Assembly: GCF_029637605.1 (NCBI RefSeq)
Contig: NZ_CP121261.1
Location: forward strand, 1,860,001-1,924,000
Direction: 5' to 3'
Length of the DNA: 64,000 nt
Origin: Achromobacter spanius
Lineage (GTDB): Bacteria > Pseudomonadota > Gammaproteobacteria > Burkholderiales > Burkholderiaceae_B
The notes under the pieces were generated by a model. It had not been told where the DNA came from, ran no database searches, and worked only from the letters and a program-made list of their open reading frames with translations. Both the position numbers and the translations under genes were made by a program. Shown piece by piece: positions 54,980 to 62,815 of this stretch. How positions within the stretch are numbered: position 1 is the first letter of the stretch; every line of letters starts with the position of its first letter.

Positions 54980-55948
54980 TTACTGCTGGGCGACGGCGCC
55001 AGACGCCTTGACGGCCTGGCCCCACTTCTTCTGTTCTTGCGCCATGAACGTGGCGAACGCCTGCGGCGTGCTGTTCACCACGTCGCCACCCATGGCCTCG
55101 ATGCGCGTTTGCATGGCGGGCGTGGCGACGATCTTGGATACGTCCTCATAGATGCGTTGCGCCTGGGCCTGCGGCAGCGATGCCGGCGCCAGCAGGCCGA
55201 ACCACGTCGCGGCCTCGAAGCCGGGCATGCCGGCTTCCGCGAAGGTCGGCACATTGCGCAGCGCCTGCACCCGCTTGCCGTTGGCGACCGCCAGCGCACG
55301 CAGCTTGCCGGATTCAATCAGGGGCAAGGCCGACGTGATCGTGGCCAGCATCATCTGCACCTGCCCGCCCGCCAGGTCCGTGAAAGCCGGTGCATCGCCT
55401 CGGTACGGCACGTGCGTAATGCGCGATTGCGTGGCGATCTTGAACAGTTCACCGCTAAGGTGCTGCGCCGTGCCATTGCCGGGCGACGCGAAATTGACCG
55501 ACGCGCTGTTCTCCTTCAGGTACGCCAGAAATTCGGGCAACGTCTTGGCCGGAATGTCGGGGTTGACCACCAGCACCAGCGGCACCTTGGTCACCAAGGT
55601 GATGGGCCTGAAGTCCTTGACGGGGTCGTAGTTCAGCTTGCTGTACAGGTGGCCGCTGATGGTGTGCGCGGACGTGGTCATGAAGAGCGTGTAGCCGTCC
55701 CCCTTGGCACGCGCCACCGAACTGGCGCCAATGGTGGTGCCCGCGCCGGCGCGGTTTTCCACGATGACGCTCTGGCCCCAGGCCTGCGTGAGCTTTTCCG
55801 CCACGGCGCGCGCCACCACGTCGGTGGCCCCGCCCGCGGGATACGGCACCACCATCGTCACGGGTTTGGAGGGATAGGAATCGGCGACTGCCGTTCCCGC
55901 GAACAGCGTCGTGGCACATGCCAGGGCGCTCAACCAATTGCGTTGCAT
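54980..55948 (-). CDS. Bug/TctC family substrate-binding protein
   Basis: A 322-residue periplasmic receptor with signal peptide MQRNWLSALACATTLFAGTAVA and DSYPSKPVTMVVPYPAGGATD, holding the classical PYPAGGATD ligand motif, and NRAGAGTTIG. ATG 55948 was chosen since GAGGAGACC precedes it; the ATG seven codons upstream lacks an SD. It is the first gene of the operon, directly behind the shared 26-bp element. It probably senses or captures the pathway acid. Confidence 0.93.
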   Translation of the reverse strand: MQRNWLSALACATTLFAGTAVADSYPSKPVTMVVPYPAGGATDVVARAVAEKLTQAWGQSVIVENRAGAGTTIGASSVARAKGDGYTLFMTTSAHTISGHLYSKLNYDPVKDFRPITLVTKVPLVLVVNPDIPAKTLPEFLAYLKENSASVNFASPGNGTAQHLSGELFKIATQSRITHVPYRGDAPAFTDLAGGQVQMMLATITSALPLIESGKLRALAVANGKRVQALRNVPTFAEAGMPGFEAATWFGLLAPASLPQAQAQRIYEDVSKIVATPAMQTRIEAMGGDVVNSTPQAFATFMAQEQKKWGQAVKASGAVAQQ

Positions 55949-55995
55949 CGAGAGGTCTCCTCTTGTCATCGAATGACGGTTTGTATATTCTTATC

Positions 55996-56021
55996 GTTCC
56001 AGTAGACAGAACGCTTATTCT
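55996..56021. promoter_or_regulatory. 26-bp regulatory element, copy B (candidate IclR operator)
   Basis: GTTCC-N7-AGAAC is followed by GCTTATTCT. It is identical to copy A (45428-45453) over the last 16 bases, with GTTC and GAAC at the same spacing and the same orientation relative to the - strand operon. It sits in the divergent region between the ten-gene - strand operon and the + strand aldehyde dehydrogenase gene, so one protein bound here could control both. Confidence 0.75.
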
Positions 56022-56119
56022 ATTTTATATTTTTTCGCACGAAGCCTGTCAACGACTAAATGCATGCCGGACGGCGCCAGGCCAGTCCGGAATTTCCATC
56101 AAGAGAGGAACAACCCGTC

Positions 56120-57574
56120 ATGTCCGAATCCTCGGAAACCCTGAAATCCATGCTGATTGGTGGTGAATGGATCGCCCAGGGCGATGCCGCGTTCGCGTCG
56201 GTCAACCCGGCCACCGGCGCCCACAATTACCTGATCAGCGCGGCCTCCGATGCGCAGGTGGACCAGGCCGTGGAGGCGGCCTGGCAAGCCCAGCGCCAGC
56301 CCGCCTGGCGCGACATGCTGCCGCACCAGCGCGCGGCGATTCTGCGCCGCATTGCCGACGGCATGGAGCAACACGCCGACCTGCTAGCGCGTTTGCAGAT
56401 GATTGAAAACGGCAAGGTCTGGGCCGAATGCAAGACGCAGGTGGCCAGCGCCGCGGCCACCTTTCGCTACTACGCGGGCGTGTGCGAAACCTTGGCCGCG
56501 GAAGTCACGCCGGCGCGCGGCAACTACCTGTCCATGACGCACTACGACCCGTATGGCGTGGTGGTGGCGATCACCCCGTGGAATTCACCGCTGACGATGG
56601 AAGCGCAGAAGGTGGCGCCCGCGCTCGCGGCCGGCAACGCCGTCATCCTCAAGCCTTCGGAAGTGACGTCCTCGCCCGCGCTGGCGCTGGGCCGCATCGC
56701 CCTGGAAGCGGGCTTGCCGCCGGGCATTCTCAACGTGGTCACGGGCCTGGGGTCCACGGTGGGCCGCCGTCTGGTTGAACATCCCGGCGTGCGCATGGTG
56801 TCGTTCACGGGCGGCACCGCCAGCGGCCGAGCGATTGCCCACGCCGCCGCCGAAAAGCTGATGCCCGTGGCGCTGGAGCTGGGGGGAAAGTCGCCGCACA
56901 TCGTGTTCGATGATGCTGATCAAGACGCCGCGATAGCCGGCGTGATCGGCGGCATTTTTGAAGGCAGCGGGCAGTCTTGCGTGGCGGGTTCGCGCTTGTA
57001 TGTTCATCGGAGCATCGCGGAATCCTTCATCGCGAAACTGGTGGCGCGCGCGGGCGAACTGAAGGTGGACCTGCCCGATGCCGCCGGCGCGCAGATGGGT
57101 CCGATCGCATCATTTGCCCATCGCGAAAAGATCGAAGGCATGGTCGACGCCGCCAGGCGCGATGGCGCAGAAGTGCTGCTGGGCGGACAGCGACCGGACG
57201 GCGCCGCGCTCGAAGCCGGCGCGTTCTACCGGCCCACCATCCTGGGCGGACTGGCGCGAGACGCGCACGTGGTGCGCGAAGAAATCTTCGGCCCCGTGCT
57301 GTGCGCGCTGACCTTCGACGATGAAGACGATCTGGTCGAGCAGGCCAACGACAGCGTCTACGGCCTGGCCTCCGGCATCTGGACGGCGGACTACCGCCGC
57401 GCCTGGCGCGTGGCCAAGCGCCTGGAAGCGGGCAGCGTCTGGATCAACACCTACAAGCAGCTTTCCATTTCCACCCCGTTCGGCGGCTTCAAGCAAAGCG
57501 GCATCGGCCGAGAAAAAGGAGTGAGCGGGCTGCGCCTGTACCAGCAATCCAAGGGCATCTACTTCGGCATGTAG
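56120..57574 (+). CDS. NAD(P)-dependent aldehyde dehydrogenase
   Basis: A 484-residue ALDH with general base Glu253 in ALELGGKSPH and catalytic Cys287 in GQSCVAGSR. The family ITPWNSPL segment lies near residue 153 and the C terminus has FGGFKQSGIGREKG. ATG 56120 with GAGAGGAAC upstream was chosen; the longer frame is in the leader. It is divergent from the ten-gene operon and followed by a hydroxyisobutyrate-dehydrogenase-like gene, so it likely oxidizes an aldehyde of the same pathway to the acid. Confidence 0.93.
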   Translation: MSESSETLKSMLIGGEWIAQGDAAFASVNPATGAHNYLISAASDAQVDQAVEAAWQAQRQPAWRDMLPHQRAAILRRIADGMEQHADLLARLQMIENGKVWAECKTQVASAAATFRYYAGVCETLAAEVTPARGNYLSMTHYDPYGVVVAITPWNSPLTMEAQKVAPALAAGNAVILKPSEVTSSPALALGRIALEAGLPPGILNVVTGLGSTVGRRLVEHPGVRMVSFTGGTASGRAIAHAAAEKLMPVALELGGKSPHIVFDDADQDAAIAGVIGGIFEGSGQSCVAGSRLYVHRSIAESFIAKLVARAGELKVDLPDAAGAQMGPIASFAHREKIEGMVDAARRDGAEVLLGGQRPDGAALEAGAFYRPTILGGLARDAHVVREEIFGPVLCALTFDDEDDLVEQANDSVYGLASGIWTADYRRAWRVAKRLEAGSVWINTYKQLSISTPFGGFKQSGIGREKGVSGLRLYQQSKGIYFGM

Positions 57575-57655
57575 GCCGCGCGCCCCTTCGCTTTCATTCT
57601 TCATTCTTCTTTCAGGGCCGCGACGACGGCTTCCCCTTCTTCGGAGACTATCCAC

Positions 57656-58552
57656 ATGTCTGAATTTCAACGAGCCGGCTTCATCGGCCTGGGCGTCATG
57701 GGCGAACCCATCTGCCGCAACCTGGCCGCCAAGGGCGGGCTGCCCGTGCTGGGCTGCGACACCGATCCCGCCCCCTTGCAGCGCCTGGCCACGCATGGCG
57801 TGACGGCCGCGACCACCACGCAAATCATGCGCGAATGCGACGTGGTGTTCCTGTCGTTGCCGTCCGGCGAAATCGTGGCGCAGCTTGCCCGCCAGGCCGA
57901 TGGCTTGCTGGCGAATACGCGCGCGGGCCAATTGATCGTGGACCTGAGCACCTCGCCGGTGGACGTCACGCGCGAACTCGCCGCCGAGTTCGCGGCCAAG
58001 GGCGCCATCTTCATGGACGGCCCTGTCGCGCGCACGCGCGCCGCCGCCGAAGCTGGCACGCTGTCCGTCATGATCGGCGGCGACGCCGAGACGTTTGCGC
58101 GCATCAAGCCGCTGGTGTCCACGTTCGCCAACGAGATCACCTATTGCGGCCCGGTGGGCAGCGGCCAGGTGGTGAAGATCCTGAACAACATGGTGTTGTT
58201 CGAGACCGTGGTGGCGCTGTCGGAAGCGCGCGCCATTGCACGCCGTTCGGGGGTGGATCCGCAGGTGCTGCTGGAGACCTTCACACGCGGTTCGGCCGAT
58301 AGCTTCGCGTTGCGCAACCACGGCTTAAAGGCTATTCTGCCCGGTGAATTTCCCGAAAAAGCCTTCCCCGTGGACTATGCCCGCAAAGACCTGCGCTACG
58401 CGCTGGCACTGGCGGAACAGACCGGCGTAGAGGCACTGGGCGCCCGCAACGTAGACCACTGGTTTGACGCCGCGTTGGCCCAGGGCCATGGCAACCGCTA
58501 TTTCCCGGTGATCAGCCGGGTCATTGATCCGGACCCGGGAACCAACGCCTAA
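57656..58552 (+). CDS. 3-hydroxyisobutyrate dehydrogenase family NAD(P)-dependent oxidoreductase
   Basis: A 298-residue beta-hydroxyacid dehydrogenase: NAD loop FIGLGVMGEPICRNLA at the N terminus, DLSTSPVDVTRELA-type linker, DGPVARTRAAAEAGTLSVMI substrate region, and the catalytic Lys in GSGQVVKILNNMV near residue 177. It follows the aldehyde dehydrogenase by about 80 bp. Alcohol-to-aldehyde then aldehyde-to-acid oxidation would fit the pair, for example a hydroxymethyl-bearing branched acid. The exact substrate is unknown. Confidence 0.9.
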   Translation: MSEFQRAGFIGLGVMGEPICRNLAAKGGLPVLGCDTDPAPLQRLATHGVTAATTTQIMRECDVVFLSLPSGEIVAQLARQADGLLANTRAGQLIVDLSTSPVDVTRELAAEFAAKGAIFMDGPVARTRAAAEAGTLSVMIGGDAETFARIKPLVSTFANEITYCGPVGSGQVVKILNNMVLFETVVALSEARAIARRSGVDPQVLLETFTRGSADSFALRNHGLKAILPGEFPEKAFPVDYARKDLRYALALAEQTGVEALGARNVDHWFDAALAQGHGNRYFPVISRVIDPDPGTNA

Positions 58553-58569
58553 TCATCCCTATCATTCCA

Positions 58570-59286
58570 ATGAGCCGTACCCCCACTCAGGACAATTCCA
58601 GTGATGGCGTCGCCGCCGTCGAACGCGCCCTGACGATCGTCGGCGCCGTGGCCGAACGCACCGAGCCCATCACGCTTGCCGACCTTTCCCGAGCCACGGG
58701 GTTCTACAAGAGCACGCTCTTGCGGCTCATCGCCTCGCTTGAAAAAGCAGCCCTGGTGGTGCGCCGCGCCGACGGCCGTTATTCCCTGGGGCCTTACGCC
58801 CACCACCTGGGACGCGCTTACGAAGCCACCTACCGGCTGACGGAAACCATCCTGCCGTTGCTGCAAGGCCTGGTCGACAAGGGCACGGAAAGCGCGTCGT
58901 TCCACGTCTACCACGACGCGCATTCCCGCGTGTGCGTGTTGCGCGTCGATTCGCACCACTCCACCTTGGACCGCATCCGCGTGGGCGATTTGCTGCCGCT
59001 GGACAAGGGCGCCGCCGGCAAGCTGCTGACGGCCTATCTGGTGCAAGGCAAGTCGCCCGCCGAAGTGGGCCTGATGCTGGCATCCATGGGCGAACGCGAC
59101 CCGAACTGCGCCGCCGTGGCCAGCCCGGTGTTCGGCCCGGACGGCGACATCTGCGGAGCCATCTCGTTGTCGGGCCCCAAGGAACGCTACTCGCCCGCCG
59201 CCGTCAAGAAGATGGCCAAGCTGGTGCAGGAAGCCGCAGCCGACGCCACGCGGTCCCTGGGCGGACGCTGGCCGTCAGCAAAATAA
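58570..59286 (+). CDS. IclR family transcriptional regulator
   Basis: A 238-residue regulator with an N-terminal winged HTH (VAAVERALTIVGAV, then LADLSRATGFYKSTLLRLIASLE) and a C-terminal effector domain (CVLRVDSHH, DKGAAGKLLTAYL, GAISLSGPKERYS). It follows the HIBADH-like gene by 17 bp. It is the only IclR gene in the window, and the repeated element (copies A and B) has the half-site layout seen for some IclR proteins such as PcaU/PobR. It is therefore the best candidate regulator of the liv-type and ten-gene operons. Confidence 0.92.
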   Translation: MSRTPTQDNSSDGVAAVERALTIVGAVAERTEPITLADLSRATGFYKSTLLRLIASLEKAALVVRRADGRYSLGPYAHHLGRAYEATYRLTETILPLLQGLVDKGTESASFHVYHDAHSRVCVLRVDSHHSTLDRIRVGDLLPLDKGAAGKLLTAYLVQGKSPAEVGLMLASMGERDPNCAAVASPVFGPDGDICGAISLSGPKERYSPAAVKKMAKLVQEAAADATRSLGGRWPSAK

Positions 59287-59332
59287 CAAGCAGCGCGGTC
59301 CCGATACTGCAGGCTGAAAAGCAGCGCAGTCC

Positions 59333-60238
59333 CTACACCGCCGTCCCCGCGTTCGGCGTGACCACATCCACAAACCGTTGCAGCAACGGGGCCGCGTCAT
59401 CGCGCCGGTACGCCAGCAGCAGGCGGCTGGTGGCGTCGGGCGTATCCAGACTGCGATACACCACGCCGGGAATGCCGGTGCGCGCATAGGTGTCGGGCAG
59501 CACCGAAATGCCCATGCCGGCCGCTACCAGCCCGACGATCGTCGCGCCTTCGCGAGCCTCTTGCATCAGGCGCGGCGCGAAGCCCGCGCGGCTGGCCAGC
59601 ACCATCACGTGCTCGAACAAGCCGCAGCCCAGGCCGCGCGGAAACAGAATGAAGGGTTCGTCGGCCAGCGCCGCCATCGGCAAGGGGCTTTGCGTGTCGG
59701 CCAGCGCATGCCAGGCCGGCAGCACCGCCACCAGGCGGTCCGTCCACAGGTCCAGCGTCTGGATGTTGGGCGGTGGGCAAAACAGCAGCGACGGGCGCAA
59801 GAATCCCACGTCGATACTCTTGTCGGCCAGGGCTTGAAGCTGCTGCCCGGTAGACATATGGATCAGGTCCGCGCGCGCGGCGGGGTGGGTGCTGCGAAAT
59901 GTCTGCACCACGCGCGGGAACGCTTCGGCCATCGGTACCGAGGCCGTGAACGCAATCCGGATCTCACCGGCCTCGCCTTGCGAGGCCAGCCGCACCACTT
60001 CGGCGGCGCGGTCCAGATTGCCCAGCGCGCGGCGCGCCTGTTCCAAGAACAAGGCGCCCGCCGTGGTCAGGGCGACGTTGCGTTTATCGCGTTCCAACAG
60101 CACCGCGCCCAGTTCGGTTTCCAGGGCCTTGACCTGCAGGCTCAAGGGCGGTTGGCTCACGTGCAGGCGCCGCGCGGCGGCGCTGAAGCTCAGCTCCTCG
60201 GCCACGGCGACGAAATAGCGAAGTTGGCGGAAGTCCAA
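59333..60238 (-). CDS. LysR family transcriptional regulator
   Basis: A 301-residue regulator. The N terminus is the typical DFRQLRYFVAVAEELSFSAA then QPPLSLQVKALE. The start is taken as TTG 60238, giving M-DFRQLRYF at the usual length; upstream ATG codons add 34 unaligned residues across the promoter region. The effector domain is intact to near the C terminus. It is divergent from the TctC-GalB-GalC genes and is the likely activator of that operon, probably by a gallate-pathway intermediate. Confidence 0.9.
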   Translation of the reverse strand: MDFRQLRYFVAVAEELSFSAAARRLHVSQPPLSLQVKALETELGAVLLERDKRNVALTTAGALFLEQARRALGNLDRAAEVVRLASQGEAGEIRIAFTASVPMAEAFPRVVQTFRSTHPAARADLIHMSTGQQLQALADKSIDVGFLRPSLLFCPPPNIQTLDLWTDRLVAVLPAWHALADTQSPLPMAALADEPFILFPRGLGCGLFEHVMVLASRAGFAPRLMQEAREGATIVGLVAAGMGISVLPDTYARTGIPGVVYRSLDTPDATSRLLLAYRRDDAAPLLQRFVDVVTPNAGTAV

Positions 60239-60239
60239 T

Positions 60240-60258
60240 TTATTTAAAAACCAAATAA
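60240..60258. promoter_or_regulatory. Inverted repeat, candidate LysR-type site
   Basis: TTATTT-N7-AAATAA, a 19-bp AT-rich inverted repeat directly upstream of the chosen LysR start in the divergent promoter region. Size and spacing suit a LysR recognition site, and its position suggests autoregulation. Confidence 0.45.
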
Positions 60259-60279
60259 GTCGTTGGCGGAAAAAGTATT

Positions 60280-60294
60280 GGACGATATTAGTCC
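60280..60294. promoter_or_regulatory. Second inverted repeat, candidate LysR-type activation site
   Basis: GGAC-GATATTA-GTCC, a 15-bp inverted repeat about 50 bp before the TctC start. With the repeat at 60240-60258 it gives the two-site layout seen at many LysR-controlled divergent promoters. The sequences of the two sites differ, so only one may be genuine. Confidence 0.35.
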
Positions 60295-60342
60295 TGCCCC
60301 AGCACCATGTCGACACGAGAACAAAGCACACAGGAGACATTG

Positions 60343-61326
60343 ATGCAGAAGACTTACCTCGCTCGTTTTGGCGTAATGCTGGGTTTGGTTGCCGGGCTGG
60401 CGGCGCCCTTGGGCGCGTATGCCGCCGACACCTATCCCGACAAGCCGATACGCATCGTGGTGCCGTACGCGGCGGGTGGCGGTGTGGACATCGTGACGCG
60501 GCTGATCACGCAGAAAATGGCCGAAGAACTCAAGCAGCCGGTCATCGTCGACAACCGCCCCGGCGCCGCCACCAATATCGGCATGGAGCACGTGGCGCGC
60601 GCCGAGCCGGACGGCTACACCTTGCTGACCGCCTCGAACACGCTGGCCAGCAATGCGGCGCTGTTCCCGAAACTGAACTTCAATCCCGCCAAGGACTTCG
60701 CCCCCATCGGCGCCATCGGCTTCGCGCCCCTGGTCGTGGTGGTGCGCAGCGACGCCAGCGCCAAGACCTTGAAAGACCTGGTCGCGCAGGGCCGCGCCAA
60801 CCCCGACAAGCTGACCTATGGCTCGGCGGGCAATGGCAGTTCGGGCCACCTGGCCAGTGAACTGCTCAAGTCCGAAGGCGGCTTCAAGGCGCTGCACATT
60901 CCGTACAAGGGCGGCTCGCCCGCCGTCACGGATTTGTTGGGCGGCCGGCTGTCCTTCATGTCGATCAACCCGCTGGAAGTGGCTTCGCACGTCAAGGCCG
61001 GCAAGCTGCGCGCCCTGGCCGTGCTGAACCCGCATCCGGCCAAGCTGCTGCCCGATGTGCCCACTGCCGAGTCTCAAGGCCTGTCGGGCGTGGATGCCAC
61101 GGTGTGGTGGGGCCTGGTCGGCCCGGCCGGCATGCCCGAGCCCGTGGTCAAGCGCTTGAACAAGGCCCTGCAAGCCGCGTTGGTGGACCCGGCCTTCCAG
61201 CAACGCATGAGCGAAATCGGCGCCGAAGTCACGCCGGGCAGCGCCGCGGACTTTGGCCGCTTCGTCGCCGATGAATCGGTGAAGTGGACCAAGGTGATCC
61301 GCGCAGCCGGCATCAGCGCGGACTGA
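60343..61326 (+). CDS. Bug/TctC family substrate-binding protein
   Basis: A 327-residue periplasmic receptor with signal peptide (MQKTYLARFGVMLGLVAGLA, cleavage near AYAA) and DTYPDKPIRIVVPYAAGGGVD, holding PYAAGGGVD. ATG 60343 has CAGGAGA upstream. It precedes the GalB-like gene by 26 bp, and the ligand may be gallate, protocatechuate or a related aromatic carboxylate. Orphan: no TctAB nearby. Confidence 0.93.
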   Translation: MQKTYLARFGVMLGLVAGLAAPLGAYAADTYPDKPIRIVVPYAAGGGVDIVTRLITQKMAEELKQPVIVDNRPGAATNIGMEHVARAEPDGYTLLTASNTLASNAALFPKLNFNPAKDFAPIGAIGFAPLVVVVRSDASAKTLKDLVAQGRANPDKLTYGSAGNGSSGHLASELLKSEGGFKALHIPYKGGSPAVTDLLGGRLSFMSINPLEVASHVKAGKLRALAVLNPHPAKLLPDVPTAESQGLSGVDATVWWGLVGPAGMPEPVVKRLNKALQAALVDPAFQQRMSEIGAEVTPGSAADFGRFVADESVKWTKVIRAAGISAD

Positions 61327-61352
61327 ATGGTCTTTATTTTCAGGAAGAAAGC

Positions 61353-62075
61353 ATGAGCAGCACTACTCAAAACGGCCTGATCGTCAGCGCCCATTCGGCG
61401 GATTTCGTCTGGCGCGCGGGCGGCGCCATTGCGCTGTACGCCCAGCGCGGCTTCAACATGACCGTGGTGTGCCTGTCGTTCGGCGAACGCGGCGAATCGG
61501 CCAAGCTCTGGCGCGAGCCGGGCATGACGCTGGAACGGGTAAAGACGGCACGGCGCGAAGAAGCCACGCGCGCCGCATCGATCCTGGGCGCCTCGGTGCG
61601 CTTTCTGGATTGCGGCGATTACCCGCTGCGCGTCAGCGACGACGCCTTGTTCCAACTGGCCGACATCTATCGTGAATTGCGGCCGGCCTTCGTGCTGACG
61701 CACTCGCTGAAAGACCCCTACAACTTCGACCACCCGCTTGCCACCCACGTGGCGCAAGAGGCGCGCATCATCGCCCAGGCACACGGGCATCGGCCGGACC
61801 AGCCCGTGCTGGGCGCGCCGCCCGTGTTTCTGTTCGAGCCGCATCAGCCCGAGCAATGCGAATGGAAGCCCGAGGTGCTGCTGGACATTTCATCGGTGTG
61901 GGACGTGAAGCGCCGCGCGTTTGAATCCATGTCCGCGCAGGAACACTTGTGGGAGTACTACACCCGCGTGGCCTTGCAGCGCGGCGTGCAGGCATCGCGC
62001 AATTCCGACCTGAAGATCACGCATGCCGAGGGCTATCAGCGGATATTCCCGCAAGTGACGGGAGCCTTCGCATGA
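61353..62075 (+). CDS. galB: PIG-L family hydrolase, 4-oxalomesaconate hydratase-like (GalB)
   Basis: A 240-residue zinc enzyme of the PIG-L/LmbE fold. The first metal motif is VSAHSAD (His14, Asp17) and a later His132 in THVAQEA completes the site. In Pseudomonas GalB this fold hydrates 4-oxalomesaconate in gallate degradation. Its coupling (ATGA overlap) to a GalC/LigK-like aldolase strongly supports the same role here. ATG 61353 has AGGAAGAAAG upstream. Confidence 0.78.
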   Translation: MSSTTQNGLIVSAHSADFVWRAGGAIALYAQRGFNMTVVCLSFGERGESAKLWREPGMTLERVKTARREEATRAASILGASVRFLDCGDYPLRVSDDALFQLADIYRELRPAFVLTHSLKDPYNFDHPLATHVAQEARIIAQAHGHRPDQPVLGAPPVFLFEPHQPEQCEWKPEVLLDISSVWDVKRRAFESMSAQEHLWEYYTRVALQRGVQASRNSDLKITHAEGYQRIFPQVTGAFA

Positions 62076-62773
62076 GCGCGCGCGCCATCGCCGTTCGAAA
62101 CATTGCGCGTGCGGAACCCGCCGTGATCGATCGCTTGCAGGCGGCCGGCGTGTCCACGGTGCATGAAGCCCAGGGCCGCTCCGGCCTGCTGCAACCGTAT
62201 CTGCGCCCCGTCTGGCGCGGCGCGGCGATTGCGGGCAGCGCCGTCACCGTACTGGCCCAACCGGGTGACAACTGGATGCTGCACGTGGCGGTGGAACTGT
62301 GCCAACCCGGCGACGTGCTGGTCGTGGCCTGCACCACCGAAAATCACGACGGCATGTTTGGCGAGCTGCTGGCCACGTCCTGCGCCGCGCGCGGCGTGCG
62401 TGGGCTGGTCATCGATGCCGGCTGCCGCGACGTCATGGCCTTGGAAGCCATGCGCTTTCCGGTCTGGTCACGCGCGGTGTCCGCCAAGGGCACCGTGAAG
62501 GCCACGCCGGGCAGCGTCAACGTGCCGGTGGTGTGCGCCGGCGCGCTGGTGCGGCCGGGTGACATCATCGTGGCCGATCAAGACGGCGTGGTGGTGGTGG
62601 AACGCCAGCACGCCTTGTCGGTGGCGGATGCCAGCGAGGCGCGGCTGAAGAAAGAAGACGCCACGCGCGCCAGGCTGGCCACGGGTGAGCTGGGCCTGGA
62701 CATCTACGGCATGCGCGACAAGTTGCGCGCGGCGGGGCTGGTGTATGTGGATGGGCCGGATCAGGCCGAATAG
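62072..62773 (+). CDS. galC: 4-hydroxy-4-methyl-2-oxoglutarate aldolase-like protein (GalC/RraA fold)
   Basis: A 233-residue RraA-fold class II aldolase. GLVIDAGCRDVMAL near residues 112-125 gives the Arg-Asp of the metal and substrate site. The GDIIVADQDGVVVV C-terminal strand pair is typical. It cleaves 4-carboxy-4-hydroxy-2-oxoadipate to oxaloacetate and pyruvate in the gallate/4,5-protocatechuate pathway. ATG 62072 overlaps the galB stop by four bases. The upstream dioxygenase and lactonase steps are not in the window. Confidence 0.85.
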   Translation: MSARAIAVRNIARAEPAVIDRLQAAGVSTVHEAQGRSGLLQPYLRPVWRGAAIAGSAVTVLAQPGDNWMLHVAVELCQPGDVLVVACTTENHDGMFGELLATSCAARGVRGLVIDAGCRDVMALEAMRFPVWSRAVSAKGTVKATPGSVNVPVVCAGALVRPGDIIVADQDGVVVVERQHALSVADASEARLKKEDATRARLATGELGLDIYGMRDKLRAAGLVYVDGPDQAE

Positions 62774-62815
62774 CGGGGACGCCCCAGCCGCCAGGGCCGG
62801 GGGTTTCGGCGGAAC

